Shown: positions 30,601-40,869 of the stretch, piece by piece
Numbering within the stretch: the stretch's first letter is position 1
Layout of the letters: every line of letters begins with the position of its first letter
NCBI GenBank assembly: GCA_037178855.1
Contig: JASJZC010000006.1
Location: 4,030,001 to 4,094,000, forward strand
Length of the DNA: 64,000 nt
Source: Oscheius sp. JU75
Taxonomy: Eukaryota; Nematoda; Chromadorea; Rhabditida; Rhabditidae
Direction: 5' to 3'
Made by a program: the position numbers and the translations under genes
Notes under the pieces: generated by a model
The model's database searches: none
What the model saw: only the letters and a program-made list of their open reading frames with translations
What the model was told of the DNA's origin: nothing

Positions 30601-31093
30601 AGTGTATAAGTACCCGAAGAATCTTCAGTTAATCACCTGAAGTTGTCCCTATCTTCATTGGCCAACATTGGAACGTTCAGACATCAGCAATTTGAATCTT
30701 AGGACAGTTTATAGTTTCCCAGAGCCGTGAATAAGGAAAAAGCCAAAATGGTACGGGTGCGACACAGAAGTCCTTTAAACCCTGAACAAGCCCGGAACAA
30801 GATCTTGAAATGAATCAGCAACCTAAACTCCGTCACTTTCTGACACCAAAAACCTCTCGAATCCCCGGTTCAACGTGGTCTTGCTATTTTCCCCGCTCAC
30901 ATTTATGCATATGTTCCGCATTTGCATTCTTGTCATTGTTATCGAATGATTTCGAGCACAATATTTCGCTTTACCATCTATTCCATTTTTGCTGTTCTAT
31001 TTGTTTATATTATCTTTATGATAGGCACCCCGATTGGAATAGGTAGCTTGATAGTTCACTCAAAGAGATTGAAGTTCAGAGATACCTGAGCAC
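24685..31093. other. Gene-poor region with purine-rich plus strand
   Basis: About 6.4 kb in which I find no exon chain, domain motif or signal peptide that I trust. The plus strand is rich in A and G throughout, which inflates open frames on the minus strand (25210-25632, 27700-28089, 28967-29332). A TATATAAA at 24944-24951 near the GPCR end could be an isolated promoter. No transposon ends or tandem arrays were seen. It could be long 5' or intronic sequence, or hold a non-coding RNA. Confidence 0.45.
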
Positions 31094-32071
31094 ATGCTCT
31101 TGAGGAAAGATGCCAAGCTCCCGAAGAAATTGCTGCGGTTTTATAAAGGACAGGTAGTTTTGGATCATTGAACACAATTATGAGAACAGGTGGAAGAGAG
31201 ACAGTACTGGCTGAAGAAGGTACTATTCTCGGCGAACAGTTCCGATGGCTACTCATGGCTCTACAACAATCTTGTTCCCGAAGTCCTTTGTCCTCAATTG
31301 GTCAGAGTCGGGACTACAAATCAGGGCGGGAAATGGATCTGTAATCCATGGAGGTTAGTCTCTAGTTTGGTTGAAACCTGTTCAGACTTCCGGACAAGTG
31401 CACCATCCTCTCTTTAGGACTCCATGAGGAGACTTCCTTCGAGAAGGATCTTCAGCAAATGATTCAGCAAAGGTGTAGGGTTTTGGGATTCGATAAGGTC
31501 TGTATAATTTTTGAGTGATGATAGATAAGTCTGTAGAATACTCCAAGCAACCTGACAAGAATACAATTTTTGGACATGAACGGGTCTGCTGAACGGGCCG
31601 AAGTTAGCAAGTATACCAATGAAGAAAAGTAGGGTTAGGGTATAGGGAAGTCAGAGAGTTCAGAGGCCGATACACCATTGGAGATCTCCTCGAGGAGAGA
31701 GACATATCCATGGTAGAAATTTTGAAGATGGACGAGGAAGGAGGAGAATTGACGACGCTATTACCCTTTCTCGAACAGAATACGGTAGTGCAGATGTGCT
31801 GTACTCTTGAGCAGCTTCCAGGTCTCCCAACTCCTAGTGAAGGTCTATGCTTCAGCTGACCAGATGCTTGGTATGGTCGTTCGACTCTCCGACCTGGGAT
31901 ACTGGCTCTTTCACAATAATATCGATAGCAAAGGGTATGGAGCTTGTGAGTTTTCCTTCGTCCACGAGACGGCTTTTAGAAGGTAGTCGACTCCGTTTCA
32001 TCCATCGATGACAATTCAGATATGGAGTCAAAATCCTGGCTCAGTACCTGAAGATCTGGAATAGAACTTGA
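31094..32071 (+). CDS. METTL24-like (methyltransferase domain 22) protein
   Basis: Six or seven exons with 31-40 nt introns join in frame. After KLPKKLLRFYKGQ comes YSWLYNNLVPEVLCPQLVRVG and [21 protein letters not shown], then SFEKDLQQMIQQRCRVLGFDK. These are the nucleotide-binding features of the METTL24 family (CPxxVRxG, DGGKWxC, C-I-SxGL, FD). Downstream are ISMVEILKMDEEGGE, matching KxDIEGxE, and the family end GYGACEFSFVHE. The stop is TGA at 32069-32071. METTL24-type proteins are expanded in nematodes and have no proven substrate. The 5' end is uncertain: I chose ATG at 31094, but an acceptor just upstream could bring in a signal or membrane-anchor exon. It converges with the three-finger gene, with 39 bp between stops. 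Confidence 0.8.
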
Positions 32072-32110
32072 CTTACACACGTAAATGTGTTTATTCTTTG
32101 AAAGAAGTCT

Positions 32111-32698
32111 TTAAACTAGAACGAGGGTGCTAGTCGAATCGGCGATGCAGAAGATAAAGAATGCTCCTCCGATGGCGATGAGACTGACGCCCGCAAGTCC
32201 AAGCAGAACGAACCAGACCGTCACGTGACTCCTCTCCGGTCTCTTCTTCAATTCCAATCGACCAGCTTTCATCGCCGCGATCGGCTCCCTTTCAACAATT
32301 TCCTGGATGTAGGCCTTCTTGTGTTCGTCCTCCTTCTTAGGCATGTCGGGGAACAGATCGATGACGACTCGTTCCGTCGTCCGATTGCGGTACTCTTGGA
32401 TCCATTGGTTGTTGCACATGTCTTCGTCTCGACAGCAGCTCATTCCACGACAGCGTCTCGAACATCCAAAGTAGACGTTCGTCGATTCGCGATGCTCCGT
32501 CGACCATTTGGCACACGACTGTTTCGGCTGACATCGAATCTTGTAGAACTCTTCGAATCGGGCCGTCTGATTCGGGTAGAAACAGTACTTACCTGAAAAA
32601 ATAAGAATAAGGACAAGAAGTGATCTACCTCTGTAGCAGAAAAGGGCGTGGCTGTGGTAAAAGTAGATGACGACGAGTAGCAGTCTTCCAAAGGTCAT
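32111..32698 (-). CDS. Three-finger (Ly6/uPAR-type) single-pass membrane protein
   Basis: Two exons (32698-32629 and 32592-32111) with a 36-nt intron. A signal peptide (MTFGRLLLVVIYFYHSHA) is followed by CYRGKYCFYPNQT, RCQPKQSCAKW and YFGCSRRCRGMSCCRDEDMCN. The CCxxDxCN end is the hallmark of the three-finger fold. A charged juxtamembrane stretch (MPKKEDEHKKAY) leads to a transmembrane helix (VTVWFVLLGLAGVSLIAIGG) and a short tail. The length fits nematode Ly6-like or activin-receptor-ectodomain-like proteins. No kinase domain follows, so it is not a TGF-beta receptor. It probably acts at the cell surface; the partner is unknown. Confidence 0.82.
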   Translation of the reverse strand: MTFGRLLLVVIYFYHSHALFCYRGRSLLVLILIFSGKYCFYPNQTARFEEFYKIRCQPKQSCAKWSTEHRESTNVYFGCSRRCRGMSCCRDEDMCNNQWIQEYRNRTTERVVIDLFPDMPKKEDEHKKAYIQEIVEREPIAAMKAGRLELKKRPERSHVTVWFVLLGLAGVSLIAIGGAFFIFCIADSTSTLVLV

Positions 32699-33439
32699 CG
32701 TTTGATGAAAACTTCTCCAAACTTTGCAAGTTTTGTTACAGTAATTACGATCAACTACGATTGGAAGCAGTTTAAAAAATGCAGAAACAGGTGCCTCTTC
32801 TCGTCAAAATCAACGCCGAGATCAAGTATATCCGACACGTTCATAGGAAGTCTCTCTGCAAAACTCCGACGGAACGAGCAAATCAACTCACGTCTCTCTT
32901 CGCCAGTTTGGTGCCTTACATTCTTGTCATTGCCACTATGACTGCTATTGTCTGACCTACCCAGACTGTATAGTTTGTGAGTTTATCTATCTTTCTTACC
33001 AATTGGATGGCTGAAGCTTCTGATACCACAAATCTGTCAAAAAAAAAGTTGTACTCTTCCTATACAAAACCACCATTTTGTGCTCAGTTTTCAAGTCCAG
33101 AGTGCGACATTTCAGCCTTGTAATGCTGCAATGTCATTGAACAGATCAAACACTTCCCCAGAAACGGGTAACTTCAAAAAGAAATGTCCAATATCCTTTT
33201 TTTCCAGTAGAGGTCCATTCCTGACACGAGATCAACGTGACTGGCTTCAAAGGGCTGCCTTCCAACGAGACGTATTCGTGATGATTCTACCATCGACATG
33301 ACTATAGTACTATGCCCGCCGTCGACCTATCTGGGTCCAGACAAAACAGTTGATTTTAATTGAACAAAGACATAGAACCAATGAAGGTTCCGCTTTATTT
33401 CTCTCTCTAACAGGTACTACTCCTCCTCAATGTAATCTT
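32699..33439. other. Intergenic region, no gene seen
   Basis: 5' flank of the three-finger gene and 3' flank of the chemoreceptor-like locus. No supported gene. Confidence 0.45.
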
Positions 33440-34592
33440 TCTGGGGGTTCGAGCTGGTGCATAGGGGTAGAGAGTAACGAATCTTCTTGTTCCGTGCTTG
33501 CAGATTACTATATAGGCGAAACAGGTACAGAAGGATAGCAAAAAGGCGCCGAGAAGGAAACATACAGAAGTCATGGCATCGTCAGACGAATCGAGGTACT
33601 AAGATCTGGTTAGTGTTATCAGAAACATTGAACTTACAATCATGAGAGGAAGATGCGCCGGGTAATCTCGGCCAGACAGAGGTAGTCATGGAGACGACCG
33701 AGAAGGGTAAGGTGAAGCAGAGGCTGTATCGTCAGACGAAACGAATTACTAAAATCTGGTTAGGGCTTTCAGAAATCACGAAGACGTGGACGCGGTAGAT
33801 GGCCCAAGAGAGATAGACGAACACGCAACTCATCAGAAGGACAACCCAGATGTAGAGAATCAGCTCGAGAAGATGTTCTAATCGGAAAACATCGGACTGT
33901 ATGGAAAAAGGAGGTTGTCTTGTGTTATCTTATTAATTTATTTGTAGCCACTATGAACCAAGTCGACGTAACTATCAATGCTGTTGAGTTGAACGCCGTG
34001 GGTATGGCACAAAATAGCCAAAACGGACACGTTAAAACAGTATGAGGCCAGAAGTAGTGATCAGTTTCACGGTGATACACATGTACTTCTCGGTCATTTC
34101 ACGTATGGTGGTCTCCTGATGTGCTATCAGTATTCCTGGTGCAAATGGTTGAAACATATAATAGATCATGAGGACCAGAAATGGGAAAGGGATGGAATGC
34201 TTTCTTTACAGTATAAGGAAAGTTAAAAGATGCGTTAGGTGTCCTGCAGATCCACAAATGAGAAGAAGTATGAGTGCTGTTAAGTGGACAGTGAGAACTA
34301 TACCACGTAGAGATCCAATTGAATATCAGCAGCCGAAAGGCCCAAAAATAAGTGGTTTGATGAGAATGCCAATCTGTAATTTGCCATTTTTCTCCAAACC
34401 TTCACTCGCTGGGAATGTAAAAAATCTAGCCGCAATACGGGCCACGAAGGCAATTTATTGATGATACAATAAGAGCCATTTGTATCTGTTCATGTACTTG
34501 CTTGAATAAAATATTATATAATAGATGGTGTAAACGTTAACGGCGACATTGACGTAAGATACAGTATCGAGGAATGTGGATAAAAGTTTCAT
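33440..34592 (-). pseudogene. Chemoreceptor-like 7TM locus, probably decayed
   Basis: On the minus strand, ATG at 34592 opens MKLLSTFLDTVSYVNVAVN, TIYYIIFYSSKYMNRYKWLLLYHQ, which has the TM1 plus MxxYKWxLL look of nematode Srh/Sri-type receptors. Further hydrophobic pieces follow in various frames: LTVHLTALILLLICGS, YMCITVKLITTSGLILF, and HLLELILYIWVVLLMSCVFVYLSWAIY with a basic edge, then a last TM-like piece near 33.5 kb. Stops and frame changes separate some pieces and I could not build one intact frame, so it is either a pseudogene or a gene with splice sites I misread. Two similar 45-50 bp stretches (33575-33625 and 33728-33778) suggest a local duplication inside it. Confidence 0.4.
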
Positions 34593-34802
34593 GGTCAGTT
34601 TCCTTATAATCAATAGGCAGACAGAAAGTCTTGGACGTGTTCATTCTGGGTTAAACGTACATCTAGGCGGAAAAATGTGTGAAAGTTGGAATAAGCAGAC
34701 GTGAAACAGACGAATAAACGACTGTTATAAAGTACTATTCCACCCGCTCTGATATTTGATATTTGGAAAAGACAAAAATAACAGTTCGCTTTACTATAAT
34801 GT

Positions 34803-35526
34803 GTTCACAAAAACATCCAAACGATCAGGAATCGCGGGCATTTTTCGGCGCGGATTCAAACAGCCTAAAATTGATTTGAATTTCAATGTTCTACTTTTTT
34901 TTCTTATGCTGAAGAAGAATTCATTCGTCGCGAAGACCTCAACTTTGTTACTTGCCCGATCAACATACATATTAGTATTGATTCCCGCGAAGATATTGTC
35001 CCTTTTGTGTCCGAAGAGAGTGATTTGGACGAAAATGAGCGAGAAGTCGTTTCTTACTTTATCTATTTTAAAATGTCCTCGCGTCTCTGTCTGTCTGAAG
35101 CCAATGTTGCCAATTAGCGTGCACTATTTTGTGCGCACACTAATTGTTGGCAAGTCAAGTCAAAGTAGAGACAGTTTGGGAGGTGGCTTTGTTGGGGAAA
35201 CGTTGCTCCTGTCACGGTACCTCGGTTGGAGGGAATGCGGACAGGTTGAAGTGGGAGGAAAGGGTCACGACAGTTGGATAGAAGAAAGTAGAAATCGAGC
35301 AGTTTTGGAAGGATTATTACTGGCATTGGGCCCCGAAGGGGCGTAGCCTAACTTGTTCCAATAAATGTTACCTGTTGTTTAACAAAAAGAAAAACGGAAA
35401 AATAACTAAAAATACGGAAAAGGACAAAATTGTTTGATGAACGAAATGCTTGAAGCTAGTTTTTAGGCGTTTGAATCCGCGCCAAAAAAAGCCCGCGATT
35501 CCTGGTCGTTTGGTTGTTTTTGTGAA
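34803..35526. mobile_element. Terminal-inverted-repeat DNA element (about 0.72 kb)
   Basis: The ends are imperfect inverted repeats of about 65 bp. The left begins GTTCACAAAAACATCCAAAC and runs through AATCGCGGGC to GCGGATTCAAAC. The right is its reverse complement with a few changes. A long plus-strand open frame (34756-35346) runs across the left end, and another frame has an acidic stretch (DLDENEREVVSYFIYF), but no transposase motif is seen. It is therefore likely a non-autonomous element. The superfamily is unassigned: the ends do not match the neighbouring Tc3, maT or mariner elements. Target duplication is not clear. Confidence 0.65.
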
Positions 35527-35544
35527 CTATACACGACTTGGTGC

Positions 35545-36950
35545 CTACACGGTTTTTTGGTGCATATACAGTTTTCCTTTCTTCTCTGTCTGTGGTTGCA
35601 GCCCATCGAAAAATTTACTCAAATCGTATCCATCTGTAAATATCTTAACTATAACAAACTTACAAAAGTTACTTTTCTCCAAAGTGGCTCCTTCGAGTGT
35701 ACCTTTCAGAGTATTCGGGGTGTGTGCAACAATAAGACGCCATGTGCCATCTTGAGTCCAACTCTTAAAAACATATCCTCCAAGAGTGTGCTTCACCATC
35801 CATAGGTCCGTCTTAGAACCAAAAGGGTTGTCCATAGTCAAGTGGAACTGTCCTGCTACTGCATTCCTCAACGCCACATCTTGAAACAAAAACTCCTTGA
35901 AGTTTGTGTGTTTTCCTTCTGAAATGCCCTTAAAAGAGAGCGCATAAAACATAACCAAGCTACAAAAAAATACACAAATCAAGTCCGTTGTAGTATACTT
36001 AAAAAAAAGTAGAGTGACTTGAGGTTGTCCAGGAAAGTATGGATGATGTCAGCCGCTATTTGCGATTCACTTTGGGATATCTCGTTACTGTCTCCTGTAG
36101 GGGTAAAGCCAGTGTCGTAGTAAAGCTTTTCCTAAAATACTGGCAGTAAAACAGCTGTTTTTCATTTTACCAATTGCAAATCACAAAGCCTCGTGACATC
36201 GATTACGTCCGTGTTCATTGTTTTCAAATCAAGATCTTTTGGCTTCATGCAAAGAAGCATGTCATAATAGTCATCATTCCATCCCTGTATTAATACCAGT
36301 GCTGATGTCAGAGTTACAATGTCGAACAGAACAGTTGGGTTTGAAATGTGCATCTAAAAGGCGATGTAACCACAAAAATCCGCTTACCATTTCAAGTTCT
36401 TCAAAATGGAAAAACTCGATGCAAGCATGGGCCCGAGGGAACTCTGGACGCTCGAGTTCGATAACAAATTGTTGTAACTCCAGAAGGAGCCATTGTAGTG
36501 GAGACGAGAGTAGGGTAGACGAGCCAAAAGGTACCTACTTTATTCAGAGGCACCCTATCCAAAAGATGCCCTTGTTTTCCAAAGCGCAAGCAATTACACA
36601 AACATACATAGTTGTTATGAATATATCGCAGAACATAAGATGCGCTTGTTCCAACACAAATACTGCCTTGGGCTTGTAGTTTTCATGTATCATTCCATCA
36701 ATTTGGCGTAATCCTTCTGTTTCTTTGACGGCCACCGATAACTTTGTGTGGATGCTGATTATGCTCTTGAATCTGTCGATCAACAGCTCCAGACATTTTT
36801 TAGCTCGATATACTCTAGCGAAAGATTACGGAGTGAACTGAAATAAAGTACTTCAAAATATTGAAATCTAACCTTCAAGAGAATAGTTAAAAGTAAAATT
36901 TGTGGTAGAGCAAGAAAAGCGTCGAACACTATGTTGAGAGAGTTCTGCTG
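35545..36950 (-). CDS. Unrecognised multi-exon gene inside the transposon island
   Basis: Several exons join in phase: WLLLELQQFVIELERPEFPRA...EELEM, then MHISNPTVLFDIVTLTSALV..., then a 42-nt intron to EKLYYDTGFTPTGDSNEIS. A further intron leads to KGKHTNFKEFLFQDVALRN, DLWMVKHTLGGYVFKSW and YDLSKFFDGLQPQTEKKGK, ending at a stop at 35545. Upstream pieces (CLELLIDRFKSIISIHTK; HLMFCDIFITTMYVCVIA) probably belong to it too, with an unresolved junction. One or two membrane-like segments are present. I recognise no domain. It lies between the TIR element and the Tc3-like element, and could be host, element-borne or acquired. Confidence 0.45.
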
Positions 36951-37403
36951 TGTGCCAAAGGAATAGGGATGATCTTATAAGTTCATTTACGACAACAAAT
37001 ACCAAAAGGACGGAAATGCAAACGACTTCCGGCGAGTGCACCATTTATTTTAAAACAAAACTTCGTCTCTAGCATGATATCTTTATTTTTTTTTCATTTC
37101 ATACAAGAAACATTTTATGATGGCCAATGATAACTTTGTGTGTAAGCTGATATAAACAGCAAAAGAGTTATGTTTTGCGGTTAGCGATAAACGGAAGCGT
37201 ATTAATTTTATTTAAATATATGACCTATATTTGGAATAGGAAAAAGAGGAGATCAGTCCGCGAAACTTCAAACATTCTTTGCGGTTGCTCCCAAACTGTT
37301 GCGGCGAGCACCGCGCAATAAGTCGCCTTCCTACCTCCAGTGGAACTGAACATGTGGTTCTGATTCTTCTGATTGGTTCTGAAAAGATTTGTTAGAGTTA
37401 ATA

Positions 37404-38986
37404 CAGTGCGGTGCAAAATTATAGGGCCACCCAGTTTTTTGTGCAGCCTGGCGCGGGATGGCGTTTTGAGATTTCAGGAGTTGCACCAGCGGATTCGGCG
37501 GCTTTCAAAACCCCTGGGTAGGTATGCTTCAGCAGCTCAGACGTTTTTTTTAAGATCAGGCGGGTATTTTTACTAAAAGAGTTGCAGAAGCCTTGGTGGT
37601 TATAGGGTCACTAGACAAAAACGCTTTTAAAAACTTTTACACGTCACAACTTGTCAACATAAGATGTCTATGGGGTAAGGCAGTTCGTCTCTGATAGTCA
37701 CCATACCTCTTGGTACCCAACTGTCCAGCGACGAGCGTGCTCAAGTCGACGTTCTTCAAGATGTCGGACTCTCGAACAGGAAGATGGATCGGAGCAGGAA
37801 TGTGATCAACAGTTACGTACACAGTCCCGGAACCTATGGAACAGCTCTACACACTGGACGGCCCAGAAAATTGTCGGTGCGAGACGAGAGACGAGTCTTC
37901 AGACGTGTATCCAACGAAGCTGTCAGTTGTCGTTAGATCATCACTGAGCTGAATCTTCCAGTCTCCAAGTGGACCGTCCTTCGTTCCATTGCACGTAACC
38001 CGAATCTGAAGCAAGAAAAGATGAAGCCAGCTCCTCGACTTCAAGCACATCACAAAGTGGCCAGGCTCAACTTCTGCAGAGTTAACATGATAACCACTTG
38101 GGAAAAGGTGTGTCACTTTTGTCTTCTGTCTTATTTTTACCCAACAGGTCGTCTTTTCCGATGAAAAGAAGTTCAATTTGGATGGACCGGACGGCTTTGG
38201 CTACTATTGGAGAGATCTCAGGAAAGATCCACGCATGATGTCCAGAAGAAATTTTGGAGGAGGGTCCGTCATGGTCTGGGGTGCTTTCTGCAACGATGAA
38301 GTGGTAGAGATGGAGTTCATTACGACCAAAATGAACAGCCAGGCCTATCAGCAAGTTTTGGATAAGCGCCTCCTGCCCTTCTACCATCAATCCAGCCAGC
38401 AGAGTCTACAGCTCATGCAAGACAATGCCACGGTTCACACCTCCAGAGCGACCCTTGCTTGGCTTAAAGACGAATTGGTGGATGTAATGGATTGGCCCGC
38501 TCACAGTCCCGATCTCAATCCGATTGAAAACGTTTGGGGAATGCTAGCCAGGAACATCTACGCAAATAGAAAGCAGTACAACACTATTGAAGAGCTTCAG
38601 CAAGCGATTTACCACGAGTGGACCCGAATGAACCCCAACTTTCTGAAAACTGTTGTTACGTCGATGCCATGTCGTATTTTTGAATGTATTGAGAGAAATG
38701 GTGGTGTTACGCATTATTAGATCTCTTCTGATTTATTTAATAAACATTTGTTAATTATTTTAAGCGTTTTTGTCTAGTGACCCTATAATTTTGCACCAAA
38801 GCTTCTGCAACTCTTTTAGTAAAAATACCCGCCTGATCTCAAAAAAACCTCTGAGCTGCTGAAGCATACTTACCCAGGGGTTTTGAAAGCCGCCGAATCC
38901 GCTAGTGCAACTCCTGAAACCTCAAAACGCCATCCCGCGCCAGGATGCAAAAAAACTGGGTGGCCCTATAATTTTGCACCGCACTG
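37404..38986 (+). mobile_element. Tc3-like DNA transposon with long inverted repeats
   Basis: The element starts CAGTGCGGTGCAAAATTA and ends with its reverse complement, flanked by TA on each side (37402-37403 and 38987-38988). Terminal inverted repeats are about 225 bp and nearly identical (37404-37628 against 38762-38986). CAGTG ends, TA target and the transposase identify the Tc1/mariner superfamily, Tc3 branch. The complete structure and similar repeats suggest a fairly recent arrival. Confidence 0.92.
37660..38720 (+). pseudogene. Tc3-like transposase, broken by nonsense codons
   Basis: The N-terminal half reads LGTQLSSDERAQVDVLQ, SRNVINSYVHSPGTYGT and LSVRDERRVFRR, as in Tc3 DNA-binding domains. 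It then hits an in-frame TAG near 37.94 kb in the segment that continues IITELNLPVSKWTVLRSI. A 43-nt intron sits just before [16 protein letters not shown]. The catalytic triad is intact in the second exon: D in FSDEKKF, D in QDNATVH, and E in [12 protein letters not shown] (DD34E). The C-terminus ends at TAG 38718-38720. A stop also follows the first MSMG. The copy therefore looks unable to make full-length transposase, though the catalytic half is one long open frame (38178-38720). Confidence 0.88.
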
Positions 38987-38988
38987 TA

Positions 38989-39672
38989 CTTAATACTCCG
39001 CAACTGTTATATTGTAAAATTATGGGTTAACTTTTTACTTTACTCATTAACGTCTTGTCCGAACCCCTTCCTATCGTCCGAAACCTTATAAGATGAATGT
39101 CCCTAATGTAATTTTAATAACAGTACAAGAGTTACTGAGAGCATTTGTGGTCGAGATTGAGATTAGCGACAAAGAGTGAAAGTCTTGAGGAAAGGTTTTA
39201 TCAAAAGTGAATCGTATTTGAGAGTACTGGAGGGCCAGCCAGTTAAAGAAAGCGAAAAATAAACAAACTTTTGACAATTCGGAGCCCACTGCTTCCTCTT
39301 GAATCTGTTCACCCTGCAGAGCCGCTTACCACATCGCTTCCAAATCAACTCTTACTAAAACTAGATGTGCTTCTTCGAATGCTAGCACTTACAACGAGTC
39401 AAAGATTTTCCAACATCCGAATTCTTTAATTCGTCGACGGTACTTGCTACTGTTAAATACCAACTCTGTATTCCTCCCCTTGATCTCGTAAAATAAATAG
39501 GAACAAATCCCTGCTCACAGTGCGGTACCATCCATAATCTGATAGAAAAGCGACCTGTTACAATCAACGAATAGTGTGTTGTCATCACCAGGACATCCAT
39601 ACGAGAATTCCTTGAAGACAAGATGATTTCCATGCAAATTATTCTTAAAACAACTTGACAAAGGTAGAACTA
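38989..39672. other. Spacer between transposons with a possible exon
   Basis: No gene is established. On the minus strand 39530-39660 has an open stretch (KNNLHGNHLVFKEFSYGCPGDDNTLF) ending at a GTGAGC donor-like site, which reads like a real exon, but I could not link it to neighbours. Confidence 0.35.
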
Positions 39673-40681
39673 CAGGGTGGCCGATAAGTATTGGCGCGCT
39701 TAGAAACACGTTCATTTCTCGAGAATATGCATTTTTTTCATTTTTAGTGAAGCAACTAAGCATAAACACGGTCCGATTAAAGATCTATAGGAACTGCTCA
39801 AAGTGTCCTCCTTCAGCTTTGACACAGGCCTTCAGGCGTGGGATGACGGAATCGACGGTGCGGCGCAAGTAGTCGGTGTTCATATTGTCTCAGATCTTGA
39901 TGAGTTCGCGTCAAAGATGACTCAGATTAATGATTTTTCGGCTCTTCAGCTGATCTTCCATGTAACCCTCATACGGAAAAGTCGAGGGGATTGAGGTCTG
40001 GACTGTTGAATGACCATTGCTCCTTGGTGAGGAAACCGGGACAATGCTGCTGCAGGTAGGCCATCGTCGTCTTCGCACTATGAGCTGGAGCCCAATCTTG
40101 TTGAAAGATCATCTTCTTGTTTTCCTTTTTCCAGGACATAACAACAGTCTTCAGGATCTTCTTTTGATAGACGTGAGCGTTGATTTTTTTTTCGGGAGTT
40201 CTTCAGCATCGGACTCATTAATTGGCGATCATTTTGAGAATTATGAGCCTTTTCAACAGTGAAAATTTTCTCATCAGTCCAGAGGATGTCATGGATGCGC
40301 CGCACTTTCAACATTTTGAGCATCTCCTTGCTTCTTGTCAGTCTCTTGAGCTTCACATCATCGGATAGGTGCTGACCTTTGAAAAGCCGATAGCTTTGAA
40401 GTTCCAGGGATGTTTTGATGATCGATTGAACAGTGAATCCGAAATCAATATTGAGGTCCTTCACAATCGAGTTCATGCTGACTGCATCGTTTCTGGTGAT
40501 CCTTTTTTTGATGATTCCTCGAACTCTTTTTGTGTTTACAGAACGGGGACGACCGGGAGATGTCTTCGGGGTGACGTTTCCAGTCGACTTCCACAGCTTC
40601 ACGATCCGCTGTACCGTCCGGAGAGGTATCCTCATTCGACGCGAGATGGAGGAAGCCTTTTCTCCATTTTGTGATGTCTAA
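39673..40681 (-). mobile_element. Truncated DD37D (maT-like) Tc1/mariner element
   Basis: A TA at 39671-39672 precedes CAGGGTGGCCGATAAGTATT, a typical Tc1/mariner-type end. No matching opposite end is found near 40.7 kb, so the element is truncated at the transposase 5' side. The minus-strand transposase shows MRIPLRTVQRIVKLW, GRPRSVNTKR, then ILWTDEKIF (first D), QDWAPAHSA (second D) and FNSPDLNPLDF (third D). The last motif is PLDF rather than PIE, which places it in the DD37D/maT group. The frame changes after KAHNSQNDRQ and again hits a stop after DFSV, so the gene is dead. Confidence 0.8.
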
Positions 40682-40869
40682 TTATGTGATTAGATATGGT
40701 TTTGGGTAGGATTCGAGTCGGTCGAGGAGGGTCGATCCCTACCACCGCCATCTTTTCTGAACTCACTGTCTCTCTTTCTGTCCCTGTCCAACTACAGTTC
40801 CCCTCTCCTTTTCTTTTCCACCAGCCGGCTCCGCTGTCTGCCGACGCTGCTACTGTTTATCTATATATA

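Noticed and set aside
34756-35346. 196-codon plus-strand open frame
   Set aside because: Runs across the terminal inverted repeat of a DNA element and has no transposase or other motif; treated as chance.
36162-36950. Possible gustatory-receptor-like (GUR/LITE-1) protein from FDIVTLTSALVLIQG
   Set aside because: The resemblance to the TYxxxxxQF end is weak and the protein continues far past it; left as unknown.
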